Of a stretch of DNA of 64,000 bases, positions 21,274 through 32,675 are shown piece by piece. Source of the DNA: Triparma columacea (Eukaryota > Sar > Bolidophyceae > Parmales > Triparmaceae). The translations under genes and the position numbers were made by a program. The first letter of the stretch is position 1, and each line of letters starts with the position of its first letter. The stretch covers positions 124,001 to 188,000 of the forward strand of contig BRYA01000310.1 in the NCBI GenBank assembly GCA_030267965.1. The letters are read 5' to 3'. The notes beneath the pieces are model-generated. The model did not search any database. It worked only from the letters and a program-made list of their open reading frames with translations, and was not told where the DNA came from.

Positions 21274-24200
21274 ATGTCGGAAGACGAATGGTTCTATGTC
21301 GACGACAATTCTGAGCAAGGTGCGGTGGGATAATCGTAGGGTTTGTCTCTCCAATAATCACATTTTTCAGCCAGATATCCTAACCCCCACCCCGGTCTTC
21401 CCGTTGCCATCACACCTGAAATCTTCCCCTCTCTATGATTTTCCAGTGGGTCCCACTTCCATACCGTCGCTCCGCGACCTCTTTAAAAAGAAGGTCGTTG
21501 ATGATGAAACATTTCTATGGAAAGAGGGTCAAGCAGAGTGGTTATCTCTTGCGGATCTTCCGCAGCTCAAGGCAAAACTGAAGCCTCCACTTCCACCGAG
21601 GCCGCCTGCAACAAACAAGGCCCCTCCTCTCCCCCCTAGACCCTCCCCTCCCCCCTCTGCCAAGTCGGCTTCTCCGGCGTCGACTCCAGTCCAACAGAAG
21701 GTCATCAGAAAAAAATCCATCTCTTCCCGTTCTATGGCTCGTGCATCCGCAGAGACAAATTGGGTAGAGAAATCGACCGTCGATGAGGCTCTCTATTACT
21801 TCAATCCATCTACTGAAGCTGTTGCGTGGGACAAGCCAGATGTGCTGAAGACTCGCGAGGAGTTGGAGACTGACTCTGGCGAATGGGTTTGGGCAAGCGA
21901 CGATAAGGATGTATGGGTCCCCGCTAGGGTTGTTGGCAGGTCTGACAATTCTGTGACACTTCAACTTCAGAGTGGGCAGCGGAGAACAGTAACCCCAGAT
22001 GCTGAGAAGGAACCTCTTTGGCCTTTGTTGCTTAGCAGCTTGAAACACATTGAAGATGACCTTGTCATGATGGACGACCTCAACCAGGGACTATTGATGC
22101 ATGCTGTCAAAGAGAGGTACCAAAATGATAATATATACACGTGGGTTGGTGCCAACCACAGTGTTCTTGTGAGCGTTAATCCCTTCAAGACCCTACCAAT
22201 ATACACCGTTGGTGTGATGGAAGAATTTTCGAAGCCTTCTCCAAACAATCTCCCTCCGCCGCATACATTTGCGATCGCGCAGAGCTCTTACATGAAGTTG
22301 AAACTCGCTCGTGCAAACCAGGCCATCCTCATCAGCGGGGAGAGTGGGGCGGGGAAGACTGAGGCGACGAAGCAGTGCCTCAGCTTTCTCGCGGAGGTTG
22401 CAGGAAGTGAGAGCAATGTAGAACAGAAGATTCTTAATGCAAACCCAGTGCTTGAGGCCTTCGGTAACGCGAAGACTTTAAGGAACAATAATTCGAGCAG
22501 ATTTGGGAGATGGATGGAGATTCACTTTCAAGAGAGAGGCTCCATTTGCGGGTGCAGGATTGAGAACTACCTACTAGAGAAGGCTAGGGTCAGCTTTCAG
22601 ACGGAGGGTGAACGAAACTATCACATATTCTACCAGATATGTTACAGTGGAGTTGGCGAGAAATTCGGCGTCACGAAGCCGTCCTCCTTCCGCTACCTCT
22701 CGCAATCCGGTTGCGATACAGTACGCGGCATCGATGACACGGCTGACTTCAACGATGTCTGTCTCGCCCTTTCCCAGCTAGGCTTCGACGAGAAGGAAAT
22801 GGATGAGCTGTTCGGACTCGTCTGTGCCGTCCTTCACCTTGGCAACATCACATACAGCTCTGATGGTGATCAGGGTTCAAGGGTAGACTCTAACAATGCG
22901 TCTTTGAAGCTGGCCGCAGCGCACCTCTCCGTGAGCGAAGATACCCTGGCGAGAGTTCTGTGTGAGCGCTCCATAGAAGTTCGCGGAGAAAAGAACCGCA
23001 TCCTGCACAAGCCCACCGAAGCCATGGAGGCTGCTGATTCTCTTGCCAAGGCGGTTTACAACAATATCTTTGACTGGCTCGTCACCAAAATCAACAGTAG
23101 CGTGGAGGGGCAGAAAGGATTGTTCATCGGAGTCCTTGACATCTTCGGCTTTGAAATCTTCAAGAAGAACTCGTTTGAGCAGCTCTGCATTAATTTCACC
23201 AACGAAAAGCTGCAACAGCACTTCAACACAAACACGTTCAAAGAAGAGGAAAGCGTCTACGTGTCCGAGGGAATTAAGTTTACCAAAGTCCCGTTTATCG
23301 ACAACCAGCCTGTGCTGGATCTCATTGAGAAGAAGCCGGTTGGTTTGCTCGTGCTGTTGGATGAGGAGATACGTCTTCCCAAGGGTTCTGATGCAAAGTG
23401 GCTCGAGAAGTGCGACAACAACCACAACACTCATGACTGCTGGCTTTCGGACAAGGCTGCCCGCATGCATATGGACAAGTCTTCTTTCACTGTTCGTCAC
23501 TACGCCGGAGACGTCGAGTATGACTCTTCTGGTTTCTATGACAAGAACAAGGATGCTCTCTTCAGGGATCTTTACGATATGATGACTTCATCACGAAACA
23601 GTGTGGCGTGCGTTCTCTTCCCGCCTAAGGATAAAAACCCGAGGCGCATCGTTTCAATCTCCGGCCAATTCCGATCCCAGCTTGTGGAGCTGATGAAGAT
23701 CGTCAACGAAACTGAACCCCACTACATTCGTTGCGTAAAGCCTAATGATGCCAAGAAGCCTAACCAGTTCACCACCATGATGAGCCTCGAACAGATGACT
23801 TACGCTGGTGTTTTTGAGGCTGTGAAGATCAGGAAGTCGGGCTACCCCTTCAGGCTGAGTCACCGAGCTTTCGTCGCCCGTTATCGCTGTCTAGCCAAGG
23901 GGCGTACAGTGCTGCAAGTGGGGGGCAGCAATGACAGGGAGACAGCCAGGAAGATCATGGGGTGCCTGCCGCAAGACTTCAGCAAGGTTCAGATAGGAAA
24001 CACCATGGTGCTGTACAGAGCTGAGGAGCACCGGATCCTCGAACTTCTCAGAAATCTTGCACTCGAGCTCATCATTCCGGTCGCACAGAGGGGGAGCAGG
24101 AGGGGGTTGGGCAGGAAATTTATGAGAAAACTGAAGGAGAGCAAGAAGATTCTGAAGGAGGCGTATGATTTGGGGAATAACGCTACCCGTCTGGACAATG

Positions 24201-25693
24201 CCATCAAGAAGACGAACGATCTACTCGGCCCCATGAGAACACTCTTTGTATTCGAACCCGAGGAGCTGCGGCTTTGCAAGGAATTGAGATTCAAACTCCA
24301 AGAAAGGGTTGACCTCGTAGCCATAATGAAGGGGCTCGTTGACAAGGAGCCTGCGTCAGTATATCAGGAGCTCGGGTGTGCAATTGTTCGCGCAAATAAG
24401 ATTAAAGACATTCCCGGAACCGCTGAGGATATGGCCTTGGAGGATAAATGCCGTGCCATGCTCAAGTCCTGTGCTGGGCCTCGCTTGGACCCCCTTGCTG
24501 AGGATGCATTATGGCTATTGAAGAAGGAGGCCATGATTGATGTCCTTGCGCAGGCAGATGAGATTGGGTACAGTAGCCCCGACGTAGAAGATATCAGAGC
24601 AAAGTTGACGCTCAACGAGGAAGCCTTCGTCAAGCTTCAGCTGAAGAAAGCCAACGAGCTGAATGATCCCGATAGGGTGATCAACAGGGAGATCAGGCTG
24701 AAGGAACTTTACCTCGATGCCTACGGTCAAATGTTCACCTTGGATAAGTTTAGCTTGCTGAGGGATCCTGACGAGTGGGCAAGCATGAAGATGTTTGGTT
24801 TCGCATTCAAGAAAGATCAGATTGCGGCCGGCTTCCTATACCACACTATAGCCCCGATTCACGCTTCCCTCACAATGCTGGAATCCCCTCTGAACAAGGA
24901 AGCAGTCAAGATGTTCAAGAACATCATGGGCTACATGGGTGACAGGAAGTTTCCTTACCCAGACACTCTTGCGCAGGAGGTGATTGCGCGAGGACTGGCT
25001 GAAGAAGGATTGCGTGCAGAACTGTATGTGCAGGTCATGAAACAGCTCTGTGATAATCCATCATTTGCTTCTGAGACGAGGGGTTGGGAGCTCATGAGCC
25101 TCCTCTTGAGCGTATTCCCTCCCCCACCGAGTGTAGAGAACGTCCTCAGCATGTTCCTCAGGGAACACTGCGAAGAAGACAAGAGACAGAAATACACGCA
25201 GAGCCTCCACATGATCATCTACGGAGGAGCCAGGAGGAAGGCTATGAGCATGAGCGAGATCCCCCACACTGTTGCCAACTTCTTCAACAAACCCATCACC
25301 GAAAGGTACCAGGCAGAAGACTTCGTCGGAGTTCAAACAAGATTCGGGGGCACCACTAATGCGGCTGAAAATTCTGCAGGGGTTCAAAATTCTACAGTTA
25401 AACCCGCTCCGCCGCCAAAAGCAGCAAAGCCAACCCCTCCGCAAAAGACAAGTGGGGGGTCGACGAGAGATTCAGCGAAGCCTGCCAGGCCGCCACCGCC
25501 GCCGCCACCCCCAGTAACATCGGACCCAACTGCTACTGCACTCTTTGACTACCTTCCAGGTCAGGATGGCATGCTGAACCTTGCAAAGAATGATGTAGTC
25601 CTTGTTCTCAACAAGGAAGACAGTGAATGGATGCTTGTCCAGAAGGCTGGGGTTGAGGGTTGGGTCCCAACGACTTACATGAAGTTGAACTAG
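21274..25693 (+). CDS. Unconventional myosin with GYF-like and WW N-terminal domains, MyTH4 and C-terminal SH3
   Basis: Actin-based ATPase motor of 1,430 residues; exon 1 is 21274-21319 and exon 2 is 21447-25693. Domain order: a GYF_2-like module (residues 5-70: WFYVDD...VGPTSIPSLRDLF...LWKEGQAEWLSL) is followed by a Pro-rich PPLPPRP linker and a WW domain (NWVEKS...YYFNPSTEAVAWDKP, about 145-170). The motor follows, with P-loop GESGAGKT (about 312), switch I NNNSSRFGR (about 370) and switch II DIFGFEIF (about 580). After the motor come a basic helical neck without clear IQ motifs, a MyTH4-type region (about 1120-1290), a Pro-rich stretch and a final SH3 domain (TATALFDYLPGQDGMLNLAK to GWVPTTYMKLN). 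Domains on both ends look like protein-protein adaptors, suggesting a membrane or signalling cargo role. Confidence 0.92.
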
Positions 25694-25858
25694 AGCGGGA
25701 CGGGGGGAGGTTGTGGGGGGGAAGGGGGGGGAGAAGGGGAGGTCATGTGGGGGGAGTGGGGAGGGAGGAAGGGGAGATGAGGGAGAGACTAAGACAAGTG
25801 GTTTAGAAAAAATGGCGTAATATGATTTGAATTAGTGGTACTGACAACACAGGAACCC

Positions 25859-26197
25859 CTATCCGACGTTCCATTGCATCAAATTTGTAGAGTTTGGTCC
25901 TCGAAGTGGGCTTGAATCCTTCTTCTTCTTCTTCTTTTTCTTATCGCCGCCAGCTGCCTTCAATCTCTTCTCCGCTGCTGCTGCTCTCTCAGCTCTTATG
26001 CGTCCACGGTCTGCCTCGTCGAGGTCAGGGTCCACTGCTGGACTGGGCATTTTTTCGGGTCCCGGCAGTGGAGTTGTCCCATATCCATAGTTTGACCTCT
26101 CATTTGTACGACCGAGCCTGTGCCCTGGTCCATCAAAAGCCCTGGTGTTCGTGCCATGGATGTCACTATCTGCGTCGCCGCCGCAACAGTTTCCCAT
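25859..26197 (-). CDS. SVIP-like p97/VCP-interacting small myristoylated protein
   Basis: A 112-residue protein. Starting at the second ATG gives MGNCCGGDAD, a consensus for N-myristoylation with adjacent Cys residues for palmitoylation. The centre carries RAERAAAAEKR, an exact match to the VCP-interacting motif R-x5-A-A-x2-R, preceded by PDLDEADRGR as in animal SVIP. A Lys run follows, and the C-terminus ends LMQWNVG, like the LRWTVS end of SVIP. This suggests a membrane-tethered regulator of p97 and ER-associated degradation. Family assignment is from motif order and length; the sequence is otherwise divergent. A start 9 bases upstream (26206) is possible but would spoil the myristoylation signal. 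Confidence 0.72.
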   Translation of the reverse strand: MGNCCGGDADSDIHGTNTRAFDGPGHRLGRTNERSNYGYGTTPLPGPEKMPSPAVDPDLDEADRGRIRAERAAAAEKRLKAAGGDKKKKKKKKDSSPLRGPNSTNLMQWNVG

Positions 26198-26249
26198 CAG
26201 ACCCAATCAAAAGCAAGTCAATCTCTTTTTTTTGTTTCTTCACATTTAT

Positions 26250-27170
26250 ATGTTTTTGCTCCAGCTCTTGTCGTTGTTGTGCATATTTTCCTTGTCTCCC
26301 ATAGCTGGGTTGTCTCTTGGATCGGGTTTGGGTGTGAATCTCTCCTCACGAAGCTTTTTTCGGGGCACTGTTGTCAGTATGCCCGTTGATTATGAGGGGG
26401 TATCTGGTGAAAACGACAACATTGAAGGCGGCTTGGTGATGCGTGTGTCCCGTAGAGGCTCAAAGATGCGGGGTCAGGACTTTAGCGTGTCAAAGTTGAA
26501 TGAAGAGAGGAAAGCAGGGTCAGGGAAAAGAGGGAATAGTAACTTCATTGATCCCAATAAGTTATTCGTCGGAAACTTGGACTTCGGGTCTACGGAGGTT
26601 GATCTAATAGGGTTTTTTGAAGAGCACGGTTATGGCTCCCACGTGACTAGCTGCAAGGTGATCACAGATTGGAAGACTGGGAAAAGTAAGGGTTATGGAT
26701 TCGTGAGTTTCGAAGATCCCATCTTCGCGACTAGTGCAATGGAGAGTTTGCGAAACTTGAAATTGAAGGGCCGCGTCGTAAGGCTTAGCCAGGGGGGTAG
26801 AAGGAAGAAGGAGAGTGAGGTTGCCTTCATTAGACAAGATGATCGCAAGGATGAAGAGTTGAGCGGGGAGGAGATGGCCATTCGTTCTGGAATGCTCGCG
26901 GCAACTGATGAGATTGATGCTGGGGTATTTGAGGATGAGTTTTTTTTGGAAATGGAGGAGGAGGAGGAGGAGGAGGAGGGGGGGGGGGGGGAGGGAGGGG
27001 AGGTTGGNNNNNNNNNNNNNNNNNNNNNNNNNNNNNNNNNNNNNNNNNNNNNNNNNNNNNNNNNNNNNNNNNNNNNNNCCCCCCCCCCCCCCCCCCCCCC
27101 CCCGCAGCCCCCTTCCTCTTCCCTCCTCCTCCTCTTCTCCTCTCCTTCACCTTCGGATATCTCAAGATAA
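26250..27170 (+). CDS. RRM RNA-binding protein with hydrophobic leader, interrupted by an assembly gap
   Basis: A single RRM with RNP2 KLFVGNL (about residue 103) and RNP1 KGYGFVSF (about 148). The RRM is followed by a basic segment (GGRRKKESE) and a Glu run that leads into a poly-G/poly-C tract and 71 unknown bases (27008-27078). After the gap the frame ends PSDISR and stop at 27170, 30 bases from the convergent pyruvate kinase stop. From ATG 26250 the product begins MFLLQLLSLLCIFSLSPIAG, a good signal peptide; an ATG at about 26379 (MPVDYEG) would give a cytosolic or nuclear form instead. Which is used cannot be decided here. Confidence 0.75.
   Translation: MFLLQLLSLLCIFSLSPIAGLSLGSGLGVNLSSRSFFRGTVVSMPVDYEGVSGENDNIEGGLVMRVSRRGSKMRGQDFSVSKLNEERKAGSGKRGNSNFIDPNKLFVGNLDFGSTEVDLIGFFEEHGYGSHVTSCKVITDWKTGKSKGYGFVSFEDPIFATSAMESLRNLKLKGRVVRLSQGGRRKKESEVAFIRQDDRKDEELSGEEMAIRSGMLAATDEIDAGVFEDEFFLEMEEEEEEEEGGGGEGGEVXXXXXXXXXXXXXXXXXXXXXXXXXPPPPPPPPQPPSSSLLLLFSSPSPSDISR
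27008..27078. other. Assembly gap (71 N)
   Basis: Unknown bases inside the RRM gene. The left flank is GAG repeats and a G run; the right flank is a run of about 23 C. The complementary homopolymers suggest a low-complexity collapse, and the true length is unknown. Confidence 0.95.
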
Positions 27171-27200
27171 GGGTGGTGCTCAGACGGCTAAGGCAATGCC

Positions 27201-29125
27201 TCAGACCTTAACAAGTCTCATCGTGTTAGTTGAACCCGGCGTTCCAGCAAGTTCGCCCTGGACGATCACCACAGTGTCACCGTCCTTCAGCTCGCCATTC
27301 TTTTTCATCTTGGCGACGTTGGAGTCGATGATATCCTGCATGTTTTCGACGGTGTATGCTGGAACAACATCGGCAGACATATTCTTGAGGACTCCGAAGC
27401 TGCGTGGAGCGACATCGAGGATGGGTAAGGGGGAAACTGCGTGTAACATCGCGAGTGCTGAAAAGGGGTGATGAATCGAATGGTATGCAAAGTCCAATCG
27501 ACCACGCGAACTCACCACTGCCTGGCCGTCGACTCGAAGGGGGTGAGGACGTAGATTTTCATGGGAGGGCGGAACTTGGAGACGAGCCTGGCAGTGTTTC
27601 CTGACTGGCTAAGAACGATAATTGCCTTTGCGTCGACGTCAAGGGCGGTCTTGACAGCAGAACTGGTGATACTCTCTGCGACAGTCATGAAGCCGTAGGT
27701 GGTGAGGACACTGTTCCTCACAGCCTGGTAAAGACCGTCGAAATTGATGGCTGATTCAGCTTCAGCGCACGTGCGGGCCATGATGCTAACGGCTGCCTTG
27801 GGGTGCTCGCCGTTAGCCGTCTCGCCTGAAAGCATGACACAATCAGTCCCGTCGAGCACAGCATTGGCAACGTCGCTGCACTCCGCCCTCGTTGGGCGAG
27901 GGTTGGAAATCATGGATTCAAGCATCTGGGTTGCGGTAACAACAGGCTTGCCTGCAATGTTCGCCTTGCGGATCATCATCTTCTGGGCGAGGAAGACCTT
28001 TTCGGGAGGAATCTCCATACCCAAGTCTCCACGGGCGACCATGATCCCGTCAGTCACCTCAAGGATCTTATCGTAATTCTCGAGGCCCTCCTGGTTCTCG
28101 ATTTTGCAGATTACCTTGATGTGCTTGCCCTCCTCTCCGAGCACCTCCTTGATCTTCAACACGTCCTCCGCCTTCCTGACGAAACTGGCAGCAATGAAGT
28201 CGACGTTGTGCTTAATTCCCCAATTCTGGATGTCTCCAATGTCCTTCTCGGTCAGAGTTGGAAGGTCAACAACGACTCCGGGAAGATTCATGTTCTTCCT
28301 CTCCCCGATCTTGGCGTTGTTCTCAATTCTACACTTGACCTCACCTGAAGAAACATCCGTCTCCAGTACAGTGAGGACCAGGCTGCCGTCGGCAACCAAA
28401 ATGGACTGGCCGGGTCCAACGCTTTTGGCCATGGCCGGATAAGAGCAGGCTAGCTTGGTCGAGTCGCCCTTGAATTCATAGTCACCTGTCAAAGTCAAAG
28501 TCTCCCCCTTCTTCAACTCAACAGACTTCGCCCCGTCAGCGAAAAACCCAGAGCGGATTTCAGGGCCCTTTGTGTCAAGTAACACGGCAACCCTCACACC
28601 CTTGTTCGAAGAGGCCTCCCTCAGACGAGAAAGACAAGCAGCATGACCCTCGTGGTCTCCGTGGCTAAAATTGAACCTGGCAACATTCATGCCTGCGTCG
28701 ATCAAACTTTCAAGGGTCTCGACAGACCAACAAGCAGGGCCGAGGGTGCATATAATCTGATGGCAAGGGCGAAGCCAAACAATGAAGGGGTGAGATTAGT
28801 AACTTCACTTTTGAAGGTGCACCGAGGGGAGGACTTTGGACCACAATAAATCAACTTTATCAGCGCAAATATGATATATAAAGCTCGTCCGAACAAACGA
28901 CATAAGCAGAATATACAGGAAAATACTACTACGGTACGATTTAATAAACGACAGCCACCCATATCTATTCATGTCGCCACCCCACCGCCGCTCCACTTTT
29001 ACCTTCGTGTGCCGACCCTCAATTGGAGACTTAACGAGCACCTTCTCCAGGTTTATGGAATGTCCTCTGAGGTGAGGGCCACTGGAAGAGGGGCCCTTAC
29101 TCTTGATTTGCGTGTTGGCAATCAT
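27201..29125 (-). CDS. PK: Pyruvate kinase
   Basis: Converts phosphoenolpyruvate and ADP to pyruvate and ATP in glycolysis. Exons: 29125-29003 (MIANTQIKSKGPSS... to IEGRHTK), 28756-27516 (IICTLGPACWSVETLESLID onward) and 27399-27201. The splice phases join cleanly and give 520 residues, normal for the enzyme. Landmarks are ARFNFSHG, LLDTKGPEIRSG, the substrate-site MVARGDLGMEIP, TQMLESMI, RPTRAECSDVANAVLDG, and the C-terminal GSTNTMRLVKV. No signal peptide is seen, so a cytosolic isoform is likely. Its start lies 91 bases from the divergent gene at 29217. Confidence 0.97.
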
Positions 29126-29216
29126 GTTTTTCTTGGGAAAGTTAAAGTGCAAGAAGTGAGTGAGTCGGAGAAGAGAATAAAAAAAAGGGCAAGGGAACAA
29201 CTGCTCTGCAAACAAA

Positions 29217-30527
29217 ATGAGTTACCAAAATCCAGCCACTTCGTACATCCTGGACGAGGAGATCATTCGGTCGGAAATTGCCCGCAGGGAAATGTCGGAG
29301 GCGGAGGCAACTCTTGAAAAGCAAGAGATTAGTTGGCAACTGTCGCTCAACAACACACAAGGGTACACACAACAACACAAGGGAAGGAGGGGGGGAGGAG
29401 GGGAGCCTCTTCGTCGCAGTGACGGAACAATCGTTGCGAATTTGCGGACTTTCAAGCGAACTGCGAACCCTAACTTGCCCATGAGCCTCGAAGAAGACGA
29501 CGCTATAGACCAGGGCCATCACCAGGTGGAGAGTCCTGGCAAATTTTCTCCTGCACCCGTAGCTGAATTCGATGACGATCAGAGAGAAACTCCGCCCCGT
29601 CACGTTTTGTTTAGTCACAAGTACGATTCTCCTGAGGAGTTGGAGTCCTTAGCCATGAGAAGGAGGAAGCAGTCTGAACTTAAGGAGGTGCTTGAGCGGC
29701 AAATCGCGGAGAAAAGGGAGAGGAAGGCGAGAGAGAAGCGCATGCGGGAGCTGGAGGAGGCGAAAGAATTCGAAGAGGAGAAAAGGTTGACACACCATGC
29801 TGGGTTATCCCCCGGCATTGCATCTCTTCAAGAGAGAGCCAAGGAACCTCTCGATGCAGACGAATTGAGTTTCGATTTTGAAGCGCCAAGTGCCTCGCCC
29901 TACAGTGCTTTGAAAAATAGCGATGGTATGGATTCCCTTGAAAACCTTCTTGATAGCCCGATTCACGCCACTGTTCGCTCTAGTTCAGAGGATTTGGGGG
30001 ATGATACGGAAGCAAACGAAGCCTACCTTACCTCGCATAAGGAGGAACGCGAAATACTTCTTCGAACAATAAAGGACCAGGACAAGGAGATGGAGAGCTT
30101 ACTTTCGAAGTTGCAAGGTTTGAAGGAAGGGAGGCAGTTATTTGTTGATACGATGGTCCCTGAGAGTTCTCCTGGTCAAGTTGACAGGAAGAGCGGAATG
30201 TTGTATTCCCCTGTAAAGAAGAGGAGCACTGGTGGTGCCGGTGCTGCTCTTGCCCCTACTGCCCCTGCTGCCCCTTTGCCTGACTTCACGACCCCTGAAC
30301 TCTCGTCGTCTAGCGAGTATGTTCCCGTGGGTGGTTCGTTGTCCACTTTTTATCAACACTCGCTCTCGCATAAAAATCAAAAGAACGTAATATCAAGCAA
30401 TATTCTCCAGTCGTCCTTTGGACTGACGGCTTTCGAAAAGACGTACAGTCAAAACCAGTACGAGACACGGAAGGAAGAAGCCTTAGAGTCATTTCTCCAG
30501 GCGTTTACAGAGGGGACATGGCGGTAA
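29217..30527 (+). CDS. Coiled-coil protein, weakly CSPP1-like
   Basis: Single exon, 436 residues. The N-terminal third is low-complexity and polar. A charged helical block (LKEVLERQIAEKRERKAREK, then RMRELEEAKEFEEE) recalls the L-x-x-Q-I-x-E-K repeats of centrosomal and ciliary proteins such as CSPP1 or CCDC66. A second short coiled coil follows (REILLRTIKDQDKEMESLLS). A conserved-looking C-terminus ends NQYETRKEEALESFLQAF. The centrosomal suggestion is weak inference from one motif. Divergent partner of pyruvate kinase. Confidence 0.75.
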   Translation: MSYQNPATSYILDEEIIRSEIARREMSEAEATLEKQEISWQLSLNNTQGYTQQHKGRRGGGGEPLRRSDGTIVANLRTFKRTANPNLPMSLEEDDAIDQGHHQVESPGKFSPAPVAEFDDDQRETPPRHVLFSHKYDSPEELESLAMRRRKQSELKEVLERQIAEKRERKAREKRMRELEEAKEFEEEKRLTHHAGLSPGIASLQERAKEPLDADELSFDFEAPSASPYSALKNSDGMDSLENLLDSPIHATVRSSSEDLGDDTEANEAYLTSHKEEREILLRTIKDQDKEMESLLSKLQGLKEGRQLFVDTMVPESSPGQVDRKSGMLYSPVKKRSTGGAGAALAPTAPAAPLPDFTTPELSSSSEYVPVGGSLSTFYQHSLSHKNQKNVISSNILQSSFGLTAFEKTYSQNQYETRKEEALESFLQAFTEGTWR

Positions 30528-30923
30528 AACAAAATTCCTTCAAAAACAAAGCTTTTTCTCTCTCTCTCAAATTACGAACTCGCTGGACCCAAGGAAACAA
30601 AGAGCCCTGGGTTTTGCTTCTTGCAGTCTTGTAACGTTTTTTTCGCGGTGAATTTGAAAAAAATACAGTCAGAAACCGCCTTGAGCGTATTTTTATGTTC
30701 TCCACGATGACCTATCAGTCTCATGACGTTACCAATCTAGGCCCCTGACAATGAAGACGTCGGGGCAGTAGTTGTGGAAAAATGAAATGAAAAAGGAGGA
30801 AAGGGAGAGGGAAAAGAGGAACAATTCATCACAATAAAACGTGCTGTTATGTTATTATCGGGCTCGATGTGGCTCTGGGTTCTGAGCCTGAGCCTGGTGC
30901 CAGAAAGTAATGTCCAATCTACT
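30528..30923. other. 396-bp convergent 3' spacer, no gene seen
   Basis: Lies between the stop of the coiled-coil gene and the argininosuccinate synthase stop. It contains T-rich and A-rich tracts that may hold both polyadenylation regions. No supportable open frame. Confidence 0.6.
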
Positions 30924-32508
30924 TCACTTACCGTCAAACTTCTTCTTGAGGGCGCTATACATCTTGAGACGGACAGAGTTGATCCTAATGAAACCTTGAG
31001 AGTCAGCGGGGTTGTAGTCCATGGCTTCCCCTCCTCCCTCTATGTCCATGCTTGCAAGATCGGCAGAGTACAGGGATTTTGCACTTTCCCTTCCAAGAAC
31101 CGTGATGTTGCCCTTCCAGAGCTCCAACTCGACGGAGCCCTCGACGTCCTTCTGGGAGAAGTCCATGGTGTTACGGATGAGGTCCATCTCGGGAGCGAAC
31201 CAAAAGCCATTGTAGCAGAGGCGGGAGAACTCCAGAGCGAGAGACTCGGTAATCCTCTTGACCTCACGATCCATGGTGATGCCCTCGAGGTCAAGGTGAG
31301 CAGCGCGGAGAAGGGTTCCCCCGGGGGTCTCGTAGATTCCGCGAGACTTGATCCCGACGAAGCGGTTCTCGACGATGTCGATACGACCACATCCATTTCT
31401 TCCTGCGACCTCGTTGGCGTAGAGGAAGAGCTCCAGAGGATCCGTGACAGTCTTGTCGTCAGAAAGGGTGGTCATCTTGACGGGAATACCGGCCTTGAAG
31501 TGGATGCGAACTTTATCTCCTTCGTCGGATGCCTTCTTGGGGTCCGTGGTCATCTTGAACATGGACTCGTCGGGGGACACTGCAGCATCCTGGGTAATGA
31601 GGGAAGGAGTTCATCATCAGTTCATCGAGAGGGTTAGGGGGGGGGGGGAGATGGGTAGAGAAACGATTACTTTCGAACTTACCTCGAGCATGCCGCTCTC
31701 GTAACTCGTGTGGAAGAGATTCTCGTCGATGGAATAATTCGCCTTGGGCTTGGCATCCACGGGAATGCCATGTTTGGTGCAATAAGCGAGGAGATCCTTA
31801 CGTCCCTTGAAACTCTCGATGAACTCAGCGTCGCGCCAAGGTGCAATGGTGGTGATCTCAGGAGCAAGGGCCTGAGCACACATTTCAAAGCGGACCTGAT
31901 CGTTGCCCTTCCCCGTGGCACCATGGGCAACATACATCGCTCCGTACTCCCTTGCGATACGAATCTGCTCCTTGGCGATGCAGGGGCGAGCGATGGAAGT
32001 TCCAAGAAGGTAGCGACCCTCGTACAAAGCGTTGCACTTGATGGACTCAAAGACATAACCCTCCACAAACTCCTTGCGAAGGTCAGTGCAGTGGCACGCA
32101 ATAGCCCCGCAAGACAAGGCCTTGGCTTTGACAGCCGTGAAGTCTTCGCCCTGCTGTCCGACGTTAGCGCAAAAACAAATCACATCAAACCCTTTTTCAC
32201 TCAACCACTTCAGGATTACAGACGTATCCAATCCCCCACTATAGGCCAGGACGACCTAAATGAGAGAAATCTGGGGTAAGTAGGAAGTGAATCATACCAA
32301 TTTTCCTTGAAGAAACGATTTCTAGCGGGGAAACCAACAAATACTCAAAAATTCACAAACAAAAAACACCCCGACAATGGGAAAATGCAAGAGACAGCAA
32401 ATAATAACTATCACCTGTGGGGCGCAGCAAATGCCCCAGTCTGGGGCTACTACTCACCTTGGGCTTCACGGAACCGTCTGTTTTTGCTTTCTTATTCGCT
32501 TCACTCAT
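30924..32508 (-). CDS. ASS1: Argininosuccinate synthase
   Basis: Joins citrulline and aspartate with ATP to form argininosuccinate in arginine biosynthesis and the urea cycle. Exons: 32508-32458 ([17 protein letters not shown]), 32255-31683 ([20 protein letters not shown]...) and 31589-30924. All junctions are GT-AG in phase 0; 429 residues. The P-loop [39 protein letters not shown] split by an intron, and [20 protein letters not shown] are unmistakable. No targeting peptide is obvious. A complete urea cycle is known from diatoms and relatives, which fits the suggested lineage, but the other enzymes are not in this window. Confidence 0.97.
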
Positions 32509-32675
32509 GTCAGTAGCTTTGTTTGATTTCCACCCCCCTTCCCCCCCCCACAACAAGGACGCTTTGTCGATGCACAAAAAAAAGCTATTGAAACTGGTTT
32601 AAGAAGGATTGCGTTATTAGTCACGACGCTTCTGGCATTTCGTCTGCCGCAGTACCTGTCTATTGCCGTTCTTGC

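Noticed and set aside
22877..23500. 207-codon minus-strand frame inside the myosin motor
   Set aside because: Antisense shadow of a strongly conserved motor domain; no independent signal.
26145..26249. Longer start for the RRM protein
   Set aside because: The upstream part overlaps the divergent SVIP-like coding start and adds no conserved sequence.
30849..31637. 262-codon plus-strand frame opposite argininosuccinate synthase
   Set aside because: Overlaps conserved ASS exon 3 entirely; no family signal of its own.
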